A DNA stretch of 64,000 bases from Cryoendolithus antarcticus (GCA_002077065.1 NAJO01000020.1:124001-188000); one strand, 5' to 3'. Positions 30,436 to 42,085 are shown, counted from the first letter of the stretch. Notes: generated by a model from the letters alone, not told the origin. Numbers and translations are program-made.

Positions 30436-31629
30436 TCATGACTTTCGTAGCTTCGCAAGTGCTGCCATCACGCCATCACCAACAACGTCCTCGTCGACCT
30501 TGCGCTTCTTAGATGAGATCTCGGAAATTCCTGCAACTTTAGTCTGCTCAGCCGCGTTGGCAGTGGCAATAGCGACCTGCTTGATCGCATCATCAGCGAC
30601 GTCAAGCTCGCTCGCGTTGATGTGCTCGGCAAGTCTTGAGCGTGGTCGTTGATCTGCATCGCTGTCCGGTAGAGCGTCCGCCTTCGCTGCAAGCCGACTT
30701 GTGAGTATTGATGTGCCAAGACCAGGGACAGCTGGCTCATCGGCAAGACTGGCATCTCGCGACAACGTCGACGTAAGAGATACGGGCTGGGTGCCAAGTG
30801 TGTTTTCACGACCCAGTCCACGCCTCGCTGCTCGCTGAATGCGGAAAGGCTCATGCACAGCAGCTACCCAGCGCTGTACCTTCTTCTCACCCCAGCCAGC
30901 GATACCAGAGATGTCTTCATGTCTGGCATTGACGGCAGTCCTGATTGACCCGAATTGACTGACCAGACTAACCGCATCGGTCTTGTTGATGCTCCGTGGC
31001 GTCGTGATGAAGTCAACCATGCGATCAGAATAGGTGGTGGATTGGTGCTGTTTGATAGAGGTAGCTGGTGCGTTCTCATACGTCTTGAAGAGCTCAAGGT
31101 ATCTGCCTCCCTCGACTGCACTCCAGCAGAGTATCAGAGTAACATTGTTGATGAGACTGGTCTTGGAGAGCTCCTTGAGTGGATCCTCGTGATTGTCGAT
31201 GTCTACCATGACGAGGGCCAGGCGCAAGTTGTACTTGCCCTGCAATTGCTTGATGCGAGTATATATGTACTCGGGATGCAGGCGATGATACTTCAGACTG
31301 AGGAACAGTGCACATGTCGTGGCCCCAAGTATGTAGTCTGGCACAATGTCGCCATACTCCCAAGGCACTTGCTTGATTCCGTTCAGCAGGGGATTGCCTT
31401 TTTGGCGTGGCGACACAATGATAGAGCTCGGTCCCGTCCGCTTTGGCAATGCCTGAGGCTTGGGCTGCACAACACCGCCTTGCTGGGGAGTAGTGGTGCC
31501 ACCTCTGTCGAGTGCTGGAGCTGTTCTGGCGGCTGACGGTGCGGCTGGTCGTGCATTCGAGCCGCTTGCAGCGGTGCTGATCCTGGGAATTCCGATCGAG
31601 GTGAGATCGTCGTCGACTGGGTCGTTCAT
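30436..31629 (-). CDS. rad10: DNA repair protein RAD10/ERCC1 (Swi10)
   Basis: Non-catalytic partner of the XPF/RAD1 structure-specific endonuclease in nucleotide excision repair and single-strand annealing. It is a single exon of 397 codons from ATG 31629. After a disordered Pro/Ala-rich region of ~75 residues, the central nuclease-like domain reads IIVSPRQKGNPLLNGIKQVP, then WEYGDIVPDYILGATTCALF and YHRLHPEYIYTRIKQLQ, the RAD10 signature. A tandem helix-hairpin-helix region follows near residues 218-262 (SLVSQFGSIRTAVN, ISGIAGWGEKKVQRW). It needs RAD1 for function. The C-terminal ~130 residues are a fungal extension. The gene is convergent with the nitrate transporter; their coding ends are only 86 bases apart. 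Confidence 0.94.
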   Translation of the reverse strand: MNDPVDDDLTSIGIPRISTAASGSNARPAAPSAARTAPALDRGGTTTPQQGGVVQPKPQALPKRTGPSSIIVSPRQKGNPLLNGIKQVPWEYGDIVPDYILGATTCALFLSLKYHRLHPEYIYTRIKQLQGKYNLRLALVMVDIDNHEDPLKELSKTSLINNVTLILCWSAVEGGRYLELFKTYENAPATSIKQHQSTTYSDRMVDFITTPRSINKTDAVSLVSQFGSIRTAVNARHEDISGIAGWGEKKVQRWVAAVHEPFRIQRAARRGLGRENTLGTQPVSLTSTLSRDASLADEPAVPGLGTSILTSRLAAKADALPDSDADQRPRSRLAEHINASELDVADDAIKQVAIATANAAEQTKVAGISEISSKKRKVDEDVVGDGVMAALAKLRKS

Positions 31630-32147
31630 GTTGACATGTCAGTCAGATATAATTCACCAAGAATGCCTTCCGCCATGCAAGTTGGTGAGCTCAACTGTCC
31701 ATCATCGTCAATTAGTTGTCCACGCCATGTATGATGTATAAATGAAGTACTGTACTTCGCATCGACGTGAGGCTGCATCAAACCACGGCTCGGATAATGC
31801 CGTACTAGTGTCGGCACGTGCATGCCCGCCCTATGACAATGCGAACTCTCACACACGATCCACCCACGCCTCCGCACCTTCACCTCACCACCCTCTCTCC
31901 ACTCCGCCCCGCCTCACAGCGACGAGAGCGACGAGACGACCCCTCTCCTCTTCACGACACGACACAAGTATACTGGACTGGCTCCGCATACTGTCAGGCG
32001 AATGAGGCAGTGAAGTAACGTGCAGCGCAGGTGCTGCCGTGCTGAGGCCGCCCTTCCTCACTTAACGTGAATCCACCCACCTCCCCACCAACGATCAGCA
32101 CTACTGTACGCATACACTACGTGCTGTGCACGACTGGGCTATCGTCA
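31630..32147. other. Divergent promoter region of RAD10 and MED19
   Basis: About 520 bases, partly CT-rich near 31850-31930. No coding feature supported. Confidence 0.5.
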
Positions 32148-33354
32148 ATGTCCAGCGACGAGCGTTCACCGAAACGCCAGCGCCGTTCATATAGTCCAGA
32201 CTCGCCGGAGACAAAGCATCACCCCTTTGTTGCGCAACATCCGCACACTCCACCCGACTCGATTCATAGTCAGAGCATGTCGCCTGCATGGCAGGCGCAG
32301 ACATCCACCGAGCAGCAGAGTGTTAGCATCCCGATGCCCACTCCACCAAACACGGCGAGTTTGCGGGGTCACATGACTGCGCATGGTTCGACGGCTGAGG
32401 AGGCGATGGAAGGCGAGCGAGCCGCACCGATGATTGCGGCTGAGGGCCAGGTTGGTAAAGCGGATGGCGACGTGGAGATGGCGGATGCAGAGGTGGGCCA
32501 AGGGCACAGAAGGACGGATCACGAGCGGTTAGCAGAAGGGTCAGTACCTGCAAAGGGCGCAACAGCAAGTGTGCCCAAGGTAGGTCTGTTCAAGCTGCCC
32601 ACCAAACGTAAGTCTGCTCTGCACGTTGCATGCATTTGCTCTGTGCTTGGCTAAACATTACTTTGCTACAGCGATCGTCCGTCAGCGACCGCACCCGTCT
32701 TCGGATTTGCTCGTTATTTACAATCTGCGAGACGTACAAATCTCTGTACAGCGCAAGGACCCGGTCACTGGCGAGAAGGTCAACCGCTTGCGCAAGAGCT
32801 ACGAGGGCAAGTTGAAGGATCTCGATCTTGCTGGTCGCAACAAAGCGACAGAGTCGAACAGGATCTTGGAGGGTCTTGTGGATGCGGACTGGGACCGTGT
32901 GCCTGAAGGTGCTGACAAGACGTTCTGGGACCTGCGCTTCCCTGAAGAAGTGAAGCTTGGATCGGCTAACCACGATGCCCTGCTCGGCAAGCTTGACAAG
33001 GCTTTCGCGCTCAAGCCTGGGCGCCTTCCACGGAGCGAGCACAATCAGTGGTCGCACCTGCTCGGCACTGATGACACTGCTGCGAAAGCTGCACCTGTCA
33101 CTTCGGCTGTGCCCGCAAAAGCACCATTATCGAAGTTCATGACCAAGACTGCGCCCGCTGTGATTGCGGGTCGCTCCGCGCCTTCGTCACCACAGAGCGC
33201 GGCCGGGCGCACGCAGCGTAAGGGTGCGAAGCGACGCTATGATGACACTGCTTTTGAGGGGTACGATGAGGATGGGTACTCGACTGGTGGGCTGGATGAC
33301 AGGGGTGCGGCGAAGCGCAGGAAACGACAGGTCAGTACTCGAGATCCTGACTAG
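32148..33354 (+). CDS. med19: Mediator complex subunit 19 (Rox3)
   Basis: Subunit of the Mediator head/middle region that links regulators to RNA polymerase II. Two exons are predicted, 32148-32607 and 32672-33354, giving 380 residues. The ATG opens MSSDERSPKRQRRSYSPDSP. The Rox3 domain starts just after the splice, with HPSSDLLVIYNLRDVQISV and then KDPVTGEKVNRLRKSYEGKL and LDLAGRNK, near residues 160-215; this block is diagnostic. The C-terminus is Ala/Lys/Arg-rich with basic clusters (KRRKRQ), as in fungal Med19. An additional 3' intron starting at the GTCAG near 33330 is possible and would change the last few residues. Confidence 0.9.
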
Positions 33355-34134
33355 GTGTCGGGCGAGAGAGGCACACCCGCGAAGAGGAGAGCGCCGTGGG
33401 CGACTCCATGGACTATCCGATGAATCTCTTACTTCGGACTTCCTGAACGCTCAGTCTTTCTCAATGACTGCAGGCGTTTCAGGAGTATTCTCCAGAGACT
33501 CGACGAACAATAAAACACCTTCCCAACGCCGGCATTTCGACAGCATTGCAGGCGCAGCTCATCTGACCACCACTTTAGGACTTCAGCGACGATTCGGGCC
33601 CTGCTTTTCCTGCTAGTGTCGGCAGTAGCAGACTTGGTGTACGCATCTCGTAGGCTGGGCAAGGTTTGGTGTCAAGCGCCGCCATTGGTCACCAGACCTT
33701 GGACTTCTCGTGCATGGGAGTCGCTAGACTGAAAACACCGCATGCTCATGTATTGAGGCTCTCATGATGGGTACACACACGGCGAATATGGATGGATTGA
33801 AAGCATTGAATTGCACTTAGACGATCGATAAGATACCCAATGCACTTGCATATTACAAAACACGCTCATGTCAATGGCTGTATGTCTTTTCCTCGTTTAT
33901 GTTATATATGTCAGTAGCGCCTGTGCAAATGCTTGACTCGCGCCTTGCCTCGGATATCCCTTATGCCCACCCCGCGAGACTTCAGCTTGGCTATAGTCGC
34001 CGCGACCAGCGCGTAAGCATTCCGACGATGAATAAGAATCCCGCTATTCCCGCGCAGTAACATAGAGTAAGACATTCCCATTTCACATCACTGTCTAGTA
34101 CTTTCCGCACCCTCTCTCCGCCCACTCCTTCGCC
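33355..34134. other. Intergenic between MED19 and the acyl-CoA dehydrogenase-like gene
   Basis: About 780 bases. Some open frames continue just past MED19 but lack any motif. Nothing else recognised. Confidence 0.5.
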
Positions 34135-35520
34135 ATGACGTCCCCAACACCAGTCCCCTTCTCCGAGCCTCCATACCTCAGCGGCCTTCCCTCTCCCTAC
34201 TACACTGCCTCGCACAGAAAGTGGCAAGCCGCAGTCTACGCTTTCATATCCGAGCACCTCACGCCTCATGCCTTCGATTGGGAGCGCGAAGAGACCGTCC
34301 CCGAACATGTCTTCCATACGTTCTCCAAACACCACATGCTCATCCCCACACTACCTGCGCCGCTGCCGGTCAAGCAACTGAAAGATGCTGGAATCCATGA
34401 GCTGCTCGGTGTGCTCAAAGTGGAGGACTTCGACGCCTTCCACGGCCTGATCTACTGCGATGAGATGCAGCGCTCAGGGCTTAGCGGACCACCAGCTAGC
34501 ATGACGACAGGCATGGCATTTGGCGTTCCGCCGATCTTCAAGTTCGGCTCCACAGAGCTACAGCAGAGGTTCCTTCCAGACTTCTTCTGGGGCCGCAAGC
34601 GAGCTTGCATAGCCATCACCGAGCCTGACGCAGGCAGCGACGTAGCCAACATTAAGACAACCGCTACAAAGAGCAAGGACGGCAAACACTACATCGTCAA
34701 CGGCACCAAGAAATGGATTACCAACGGCATCTGGTCCGACTACGCTTGCATGGCCGTCCGCACCGGCGGCCCCGGCGCAGCGGGTCTCTCGCTGCTAATC
34801 GTGCCGCTCAAAGGCCACCCAGGCGTGGACATGCGGCGATTAAAAGTCTCCGGCCAGATTTCCGCCGGTACAACATACATCGAGCTCGACGACGTGAAAG
34901 TCCCCGTCGCGAACTTGATCGGCGAGGAAGGCAAGGGCATGCTCTACATAATGCGCAACTTCAACCACGAGCGCCTCTCCATCGCCATCGGCGCCTGTCG
35001 CCAAGCCCGCGTCGTCCTCAGCGCTGCATTCGCATACACAATGAAGCGTGAAGCCTTCGGCAAGACGCTCATGGAGCAACCCGTCGTCCGGCAGCGACTC
35101 GCGCGCGCAGGAGCGCATCTAGAGAGCCTGTGGGCATGGATCGAGCAATTCGTGTACCAGATGACGGTGCTGGATAAGGCTGTGGCGGATGTGGAGTTGG
35201 GGGGTTTGACGGCTGCGGTGAAGGCGCAGAGCGGGATTGTGATAAAGGAGTGTGCGGATTGTGCGGTGATATGTTTTGGGGGAAATGGGTTTACGCGGAC
35301 GGGGCAGGGGGAGATTGCGGAGAGGATGTGGAGGGAGGTTAATGGAGTGAGGATACCGTGAGTACACCCTTGTCCGTGATATGAAGTGAGACTTGCTAAC
35401 GAAGTTCACAGTGGCGGCAGTGAGGACGTGATGTTGGATTTGATGGTGAGGCAGCTGGTGAAGAATTACCAGCGCAAGACGAAGGAGATGGAGAGACCGC
35501 AGGGTTCCTCCCGTCTGTAG
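34135..35520 (+). CDS. Acyl-CoA dehydrogenase family flavoprotein
   Basis: FAD-dependent enzyme of the acyl-CoA dehydrogenase fold, 443 residues. Exons are 34135-35357 and 35412-35520; the intron contains the branch site TTGCTAAC. The middle-domain signature AITEPDAGSDVANIKTTATK and KKWITNG identify the family. LSIAIGACRQARVVLSAAFA and REAFGKTLMEQPVVRQRLA form the C-terminal helical domain. The flavin-contacting block near the end is CFGGNGFTRTGQGEIAERMW, then REVNGVRIPGGSEDVMLDL. The N-terminus (SEPPYLSGLPSPYYTASHRK) has no clear mitochondrial or peroxisomal signal; the C-terminus QGSSRL is not a perfect PTS1. Substrate chain length cannot be told. Confidence 0.92.
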
Positions 35521-35824
35521 ATCGACTACTCGCCTTGCTTGACAAGATCCATTTGTTCGGGTGTCAATCGCAAAGAGACTGCGTATATCGTGTATGGGCC
35601 TACTCCACACACGATTCTCTTTCCCCACTAAATGGGCGGTAGGGCCATGTGGTCATGCAAGCCACCTGCAGCGTGCGCGCCTATCACACCAATCATGTAA
35701 GCTCGAGCCGACCGCGAAGCAACAGCACCCTCAGCCTTGCGAGGGCGGATTCACGACCGTATTGAGACTTCTTATGGCTTCTCGACTGCGACCAGGCGAG
35801 CCATGAGTTCCATTGCACGACGCC
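35521..35824. other. Intergenic
   Basis: About 300 bases with no recognisable feature. Confidence 0.45.
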
Positions 35825-38738
35825 ATGTCACAGCAGCCATCTGGTGGAGGCTATCATGTCAATAACCTCAACGCCGCAGACCATGCACAGGTGCACGTTG
35901 GAGACGTGCACAATTACCACGAGGGTGAAATCATGTGACTTGCGCTGGACCAAGTGCTAACATCTCACAGCGACAAATTCTGAACTTCGTGACAAGATCG
36001 TCCGGTGGCTCGATGCGCCGAGCTCGGCCAGCAGCCATGAGACCGCAAGATCTCGCTTCACCCCGGGGACCGGTCGCTGGCTTCTCGATAGCAGTGCTTA
36101 CGAAGACTGGCACTCTGGCAAGACGCCAGTCGTCTGGATAAATGGCAAGTCTGGATGCTGTAAGACAATCCTCTGCTCGACGATCATAGACGATGTCTAC
36201 AAGCGAGTCAAGGATCGTGACGATAGCTCCTTCGCATACTTTTATCTCACGTTCTCTGATGACAAGAGACAGAGCTATCAAGCTTTGTTAATATCGCTCG
36301 TCTACCAACTACTCGAATGTCAAAATGAAGCGAACGTCGACATTCCCAAAGATCTGCAATCAGCATACGAGAAGAGATACCGCTCGACTGAAATCCTTGA
36401 AGGTGCTTTGCTTACTTTGCTGCGGCAGAGGAACATTAGTTACATCGTGATCGACGCACTAGATGAATGTCCAGAGAACGATGATGTTCGCAGTCGCCTC
36501 TTGCAGGGGCTGACAACCCTGTCGATGGTAGGAGGAGGTCTCCGGCTGCTTTTCTCCAGCCGTAGAGAACAAGATATCACACAACAGATGGACCACGAGA
36601 CGGTATTTGAGATCCCGATAAAAGATAGAGCAGTCAATGATGATGTAGCTACCTACATTGCCGATCAGATCACTAGGGATGCAAAGCTCGCCAGAATGGA
36701 CGCTATCGTTGGTGGCAACGTTCAGCGTGTGTTAAATGAAAGCGCTGGTGGCATGTAAGTAGGTGGAGACGGATGGAGGTATACTCGCTGACGACCTCTC
36801 CCAGGTTTCGCTGGGTAAACTGCTAACTGGAGCAGATCAAACGACTAAAGCTGCGAACAAGATAGCATGTCGAAGATGCTCTCTACGACCTGCCGAGGAC
36901 ACTAGATGAGACCTACAGCCGCATACTGTTGGCTTTCGATGACAGTGTCCGCCATAACGTACGACGTGCACTGGAGTGGCTGGCCTTTACCAAGCGACCT
37001 CTGCGCTATGCGGAGTTCATTGAGACCTGTATCACTCACCCAAAGACAGATCCGTACCTAAATGAGGCAGAAAGGGATACTTTCCCTGAAATAATCGACC
37101 TATTGTCATCGTTAATCCACATCGGCGAGGTTGAGTCGTACGTTGCGGACATTGACGGAATAGGACGGACTATCACACTGGCCCATTTCTCAGTCAAGGA
37201 GTATCTGGTTTCCGATCGCATTAGAGTCACGGATGCGAAATACTTCGCCCTGAGCGCGCCTAGGGCACATTACAATCTGGCGCAGAGCTGTCTGGCGTAT
37301 CTCATATATGTCTTATCTCTTTGGACTGCAGCCGAGATACGCGCCGACTCGTTAACGATCCCGCAAACCGTCTTTCCACTTCTGTCGCTAGCCGCTAACT
37401 ATTGGGATGAGTATCAGCGCCAGGCTGAGAGCTCACTCCCCCCAGATGAGATACTTGGGCTTCAATTGGTGCTCCTCCAGGATCCTGAGCTTCGGGACGC
37501 ATGGTACGAATGTAGGAAGATGTATTCAGATCGACTAATTGGCGCCACTGCGTTGCATGTTGCCTGCAGGTTGAGGATGCCAGCCACAGCAGCACTCCTA
37601 TGCCAGCTCGAGCCTAGCGATATGAATGCGGACGATCAATTCGTGGAAACACCCCTGGTTCGGGCTTGTCTTGCAGGAGAAGAGACAATCGTTACAATCC
37701 TTATCAATGCAGGAGCCGACATTGATCGCATCAGTAATGGCCTCTCCCCGCTCCTAGCAGCGTCAGGTCGTGGCCACGGCCACATCGTCAAACTTCTAAT
37801 AGACCGGGGCGCAGACAAGCACCTCACGATAGAGGGGCGGTCCGCACTAGCGCATGCTTGTCGAGGGGACCACTTGGAGGTCGTCAAACTCCTACTGCAC
37901 ATGTGTGCGAATCATGAGTCCAGGTATCGTGCCATAGATGGGCCTCTGGTGACTGCAGCACACCTAAACCATGTCGATATCGCACAGTTGCTGATCAGTG
38001 CTGGCGAGAATGTTGATGGTGTCGGAGAAGGCTACGCGTGGGAAACACCATTGTTCGCTGCCGCAAGTCAAGGGTCAGCAGAGGTCATTCAGGTGCTCAT
38101 AGCCGGAGGGGCCGAAGTTGACAGAATCTCTGCATGTGGTTCGACAGCACTGCACGAGGCGTGTCGCCGGGGCAACGAAGGCTCTTCTCTTGTCGGCTCA
38201 TGCGGCGCCTGACAAAGTGCTACCTCCGCATGGTACTGCTTTGACGGTAGCGGTTTGCAGTGGCGATGAGCAGATTGTACGCCTGGTGCTTGCTGCTGGT
38301 GCAAAGGTGAACTTCACGAACCCCGACACAATGCCGCCTCTTCACTATGCCTCAATGAACCACAAGTATGGCATCATGGACGCACTCATCGCTGGCGGCG
38401 CTGACGTGAACCTACGATCGCATTCAGGCCAGGTGGCACTGTACGAAGTACTCCTTGGCGAGGTAATAGATCCACAAGAGAGGTACAGGACAACAAGAGC
38501 AAGGGACCAGATCCTCGTTACTCGTGAGGTTCTACTTCGCTACTATGCTGCTGACGTCTCTGCCCTTCCTCCAATGTGTGTACACGATCGGGATATTGCT
38601 GAGCTTCTGAGACAACATGGAGCGCACTGCATATACCTGCACGAATGCGACCTCGATGAATCCTGGGAGGCCTGCATCGGCCGGCCGAATGTTGGAACTC
38701 AAAGTCATTCTCATGCGACGTCACAACCAAACAATTGA
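35825..38738 (+). pseudogene. NACHT-ankyrin NLR-type gene, inactivated
   Basis: NLR proteins of this type are thought to act in self/non-self recognition and programmed cell death. Exon 1 (35825-35924) encodes a short N-terminus containing AQVHVGDVHNYHE. A 46-nt intron with branch GTGCTAAC leads to exon 2 (35971-36754): a linker, then the NACHT region with P-loop INGKSGCCKTILCS and Walker B YIVIDALDECPEN. Exon 3 starts at 36805. It reads FRWVNC, TAA (36824-36826), LEQIKRLKLRTR, TAG (36863-36865), HVEDALYDLPRTLDETYSR, where relatives carry Gln at the first stop. It then stays open through a helical region and ankyrin repeats (TALHVACRLR, TPLVRACLAGEETIVTILIN, LLAASGRGHGHIVKLLIDRG). Near 38180-38210 the frame shifts, and further ankyrin sequence (GTALTVAVCSGDEQIVRLVL) runs to 38738. 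The Gly before the P-loop Lys is Cys. The gene looks non-functional. Confidence 0.85.
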
Positions 38739-38841
38739 CGCTAATTGTCGACAACAGCCTGGGCTTACCTTTCATATCTGACGCAGATGCGCCGAGGTAA
38801 TCGCCTGCATGCAAAGCAAGCCCAATATATGGGCTTGATGA

Positions 38842-40093
38842 CTATAACTCCGCCCTGGGCTCTCTGTCTGCTTGCTCGCTTACCTTCCCCCTCTTCACCA
38901 TACTCGTCAAAATCTCATACGCCACCTGCGCCCCCGCTAACGCAGTCTGCTCGCCACTCCCATCAAAAGCCGGACTAACCTCAACAACATCCGCTGCAAC
39001 CACATTCAACCCATCAATCCGTCTCAGCACCCTGATCAGCTCTCTCGTCGTCCAGCCACCTGGCTCCGGCGTACCGGTACCAGGCGCAAGACCAGGATCG
39101 ATGACATCGATGTCAATACTGAGATAAACCGGCGTCTCGGTGCCGACGTGCTCGACAATCTGCTTTGCCAGCGTCTCGACGCCGAGATCATCGATATCGT
39201 CGGTGCTGAAGCGGATCCAGCCTTGACTTGTGTCTTCTTCGTTGTCGCCGATACCTGACAAGCGAGTCCGCAGACCGGCGTGTACGGACTTGTCCTTACT
39301 TATCAGACTCTCGTTGTGAGCGAGCCAGAACATTGTGCCGTGCGTGAAGAAAGATTGCTGAGTTGGGTCTTCGGGGTCGATCCAGGCTGAGGGGTACTTT
39401 GCAGGGTGCCAGGTGTCGAGGTGAGCGTCGAAGTGTACGACAGCTACGGGGCCGTAGATCGAGTTGAGAGCACGAAGAGTGGGGAGAGCGATGCTGTGGT
39501 CGCCACCCAGGCTGAGCAACTTTGGCTTGTTGCGGTAAGTTACTGCGCTCTTGGCATTGGCAGCTGTGGCCTTGCTGTGAGCAAGGTTCGTGTAGGCCTC
39601 TGTCATTTGGCGGAGTGCCAGGGCGTTGTCGAAAGGCGTTATGGGGATGTCGCCGCAGTCAATGACCTTCGCCCAATCGGCATATGGATTCAGACCTGCG
39701 CGAGGGTTGTAGGATCGCATGCTGCTCTGACGGGAACTCGCGGCTCGAATAGCGCGTGGTCCGAACCGAGCGCCAGGCCGGTACGATACTGCTGTGTCGA
39801 ATGGGGCGCCTAGTATGGCGATGTCGTATTCTTCGTCCGGGTGTTGGAGGCATCTTGTATGCGGCAAGTGGGCGAAGGTCGAGATGCCACTAAAGCCCCA
39901 CTGTGATCGTGAGCTGGTGTCGTCGACCGACGCAAAGGATAGAAGTTCATACATCTGTGCCCCATTTAGCATCGAGGTCTTCCTTCGTCCAACCCACGAA
40001 GGGCTCTTGTGACTTGGGTACTGCTTCAGCTTCATGTGCATTGGCTAGCCTCGAAATCCCGCCAAGCGCGAGTGCTGCCGTGAGTAGCCTCAT
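38842..40093 (-). CDS. Agmatinase-type ureohydrolase with predicted signal peptide
   Basis: Mn-dependent ureohydrolase of the arginase/agmatinase family, which cleaves guanidino compounds to urea and an amine. Two exons are predicted: 40093-39953 and 39900-38842, joined by a 52-nt intron (GTATGA...CACAG), giving 399 residues. The N-terminus MRLLTAALALGGISRLANA looks like a secretion signal with an Ala-X-Ala-type cleavage site. The metal ligands are all present: LSLGGDHSIALPTLRAL, VVHFDAHLDTW and VYLSIDIDVIDPGLAPGTGT. GAPFDTAVSYRPGARFGPRA is the family opening. Fungal agmatinase-like proteins often have such leaders, so the product may act in the secretory pathway or outside the cell. Substrate is unproven. 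It is divergent from the glycosylase gene across 452 bases. Confidence 0.92.
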
Positions 40094-40545
40094 CTTGACG
40101 TCAACTGAACGAGCGCGTACGAGAGAAGAGAGGAAATCGTAACTGTGACATTGAATAGAAAGACCTGCCTTGTGGGGTGGAGCCTTAGGTAAGTGAATGC
40201 CCTGCCCTCGGCGCAGATAAGAGACTCCGAACACCGGCGAAGATGGACTCTAATTAGTCGGACAACGGTCTGCAGGATTCAACAGGATGGCATGAAGCTC
40301 AAGCTACGAGTCCACGGTATCGAAGTCCTTCACTTCTGGAAAATCGTGTAGGCAGGAGCGTGAGAGCTACTCGCAAGGAGCGCGTGAAGGTGTCCGAATC
40401 GGAGTTCATTTGGGGAAGCTCGAGCCCGTGTCGTCACAGACCGAACGCGTCTTGTCTTCACGCGTAGAGTGACTACTGGACTCGACCTCATCAGCTTCAA
40501 GAGCTGTCCTACATCAATCCAGTACTTACGCAAATCACTCCCACA
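40094..40545. other. Divergent promoter region of agmatinase and Fpg-type genes
   Basis: About 450 bases; no coding feature supported. Confidence 0.5.
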
Positions 40546-42085
40546 ATGCCTGAAGTAAGCCTGCCTCCCATACAGGTCCCATGAATCTACTGACATCTCC
40601 TCCCAGATCGGCGAAGTCGCCCGCATTGTCAACTACCTCTGCAAACACCTCCTCAACCGCACCATCTCATCATGCACCGCCTACACCGACGAAATCGTCT
40701 ACGGCAAAGTCGGCTGCTCCGCCGAAGCCTTCCAAGGCCACACGGCAGATCGCCTCGTCACGAATGTCGCCCAACAAGGCAAATACTTCTATCTCACCTT
40801 CGACAAGCCGCCCCACGCCGTGCTGCACTTAGGAATGACAGGCTGGATGAAATTCAGCACAGATGACTCGCGATATTATAAGCAAGGCAAGGACAAAGGG
40901 TTAGAGGAAGAGTGGCCGCCGAAGTATGTCAAATTCTTGTGGAAGGTGGAGAAGGAGGTTGGAGGCGAGGGAAGGGAGGAGGTGGAGGTTGCGTTTGTGG
41001 ATCCGAGACGACTGGCGAGGATTCGGTTGGTGGAGTGTGAGGCGGGGGAGATTCGGAAGACTTCGCCGTTGAAGGAGAATGGGCCGGATCCGGTGGTGGA
41101 TAAGGAGGTTTTTACGGTGGAGTTTTTGAGTAAGCTTTTGCGGAGGAAGAGGGTGCCTGTTAAGGCCCTGCTGTTGGATCAGGCGAATATATCGGGAGTG
41201 GGAAATTGGGTGGCGGATGAGGTGCTGTACATGGCACGGCTGCATCCAGAGCAATACAGCAATACGTTTGACGATGAGCAGATCAAGCGACTGCATGACT
41301 CGATGGTGAATGTTTGCACGCTTGCAGTCGACACGCTATCGGACTCTAGCAAGTTTCCGGAGACCTGGCTGATGAAACATCGCTGGAACAAGGGCAAGAA
41401 GGACTCGAATGTGCTCCCAAATGGTGCCAAGATTACGCACGTCACAGTAGGCGGCAGGACTTCCGCGATTGTGCCATCCGTACAGAAGAAGACTGCGGCG
41501 GTAGCAGGAGACGTTAAGAGTGACGACGAGGCAGCGGTCAAGCCAACGAAGGGCAGGAAACGGAAAGCTACCTCTCCAGATCATAATGACGAAGTCAAGG
41601 CTGAGCAGGCTGACACCAAACCCACGAAAACTCGGAAAGGGAATGCTGAGAAGACTTCATCTGGTGAGGCAGATGCTGCAAAAACAACAGAGCGACCCTC
41701 GCGGAGCAAGAAAGCAAAGACCTCGTACGTCGAACCTGATGGTGAGGCAGAGGAAGAGAAAGTGGCCGTTCCCACCAAGGCAGCTGCAAAGCGCAAGAGT
41801 CGAAAACTAACAGCCACCAAAGTCGAGCCTGAGACAGAAGATGCTAACGGTGGTGCTGAGCAGACAGCGCCTGACGGTGTCGATAAAGCGAAGCCCGAAT
41901 CGAAGACACCGAAGAGGCTAGTCAAGACAGAAATACCGGGCGAGCGACGCTCTGGGCGGAAGTCTGCGGGTGATTTAGCTATCGAACTTCAGGAGACCAA
42001 AGCTAGGGCCAAAGCAGCGAAAAACAAGCCTGCAGCTGATGCCATACCAGGGGAGAGGCAGTCAATGAGAACGAAATTGAAGTGA
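40546..42085 (+). CDS. Formamidopyrimidine-DNA glycosylase (Fpg/MutM type)
   Basis: Base-excision repair enzyme that removes oxidised purines and nicks the strand by beta/delta elimination. Exon 1 (40546-40554) is only nine bases and encodes Met-Pro-Glu, the catalytic N-terminal proline and glutamate. Exon 2 (40607-42085) continues IGEVARIVNYLCKHLLN, VYGKVGCSAEAF, QQGKYFYLTFDKPPH and VLHLGMTGWMKF. The helix-two-turn-helix motif is LLLDQANISGVGNWVADEVL followed by YMARLHPEQ. There is no zinc-finger Cys set, as in fungal and plant Fpg. The C-terminal ~200 residues are a Lys/Arg/Glu-rich tail with repeated KRK-type patches (GRKRKA, KRKSRK) that may bind DNA or direct nuclear import (inference). 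Total 495 residues. Confidence 0.93.

Noticed and set aside
35825..35924. Amyloid-type (HET-s or PP motif) signalling domain at the NLR N-terminus
   Set aside because: The VHVGDVHNY sequence resembles short spacers before NACHT domains, but does not match a known amyloid motif well enough to call.
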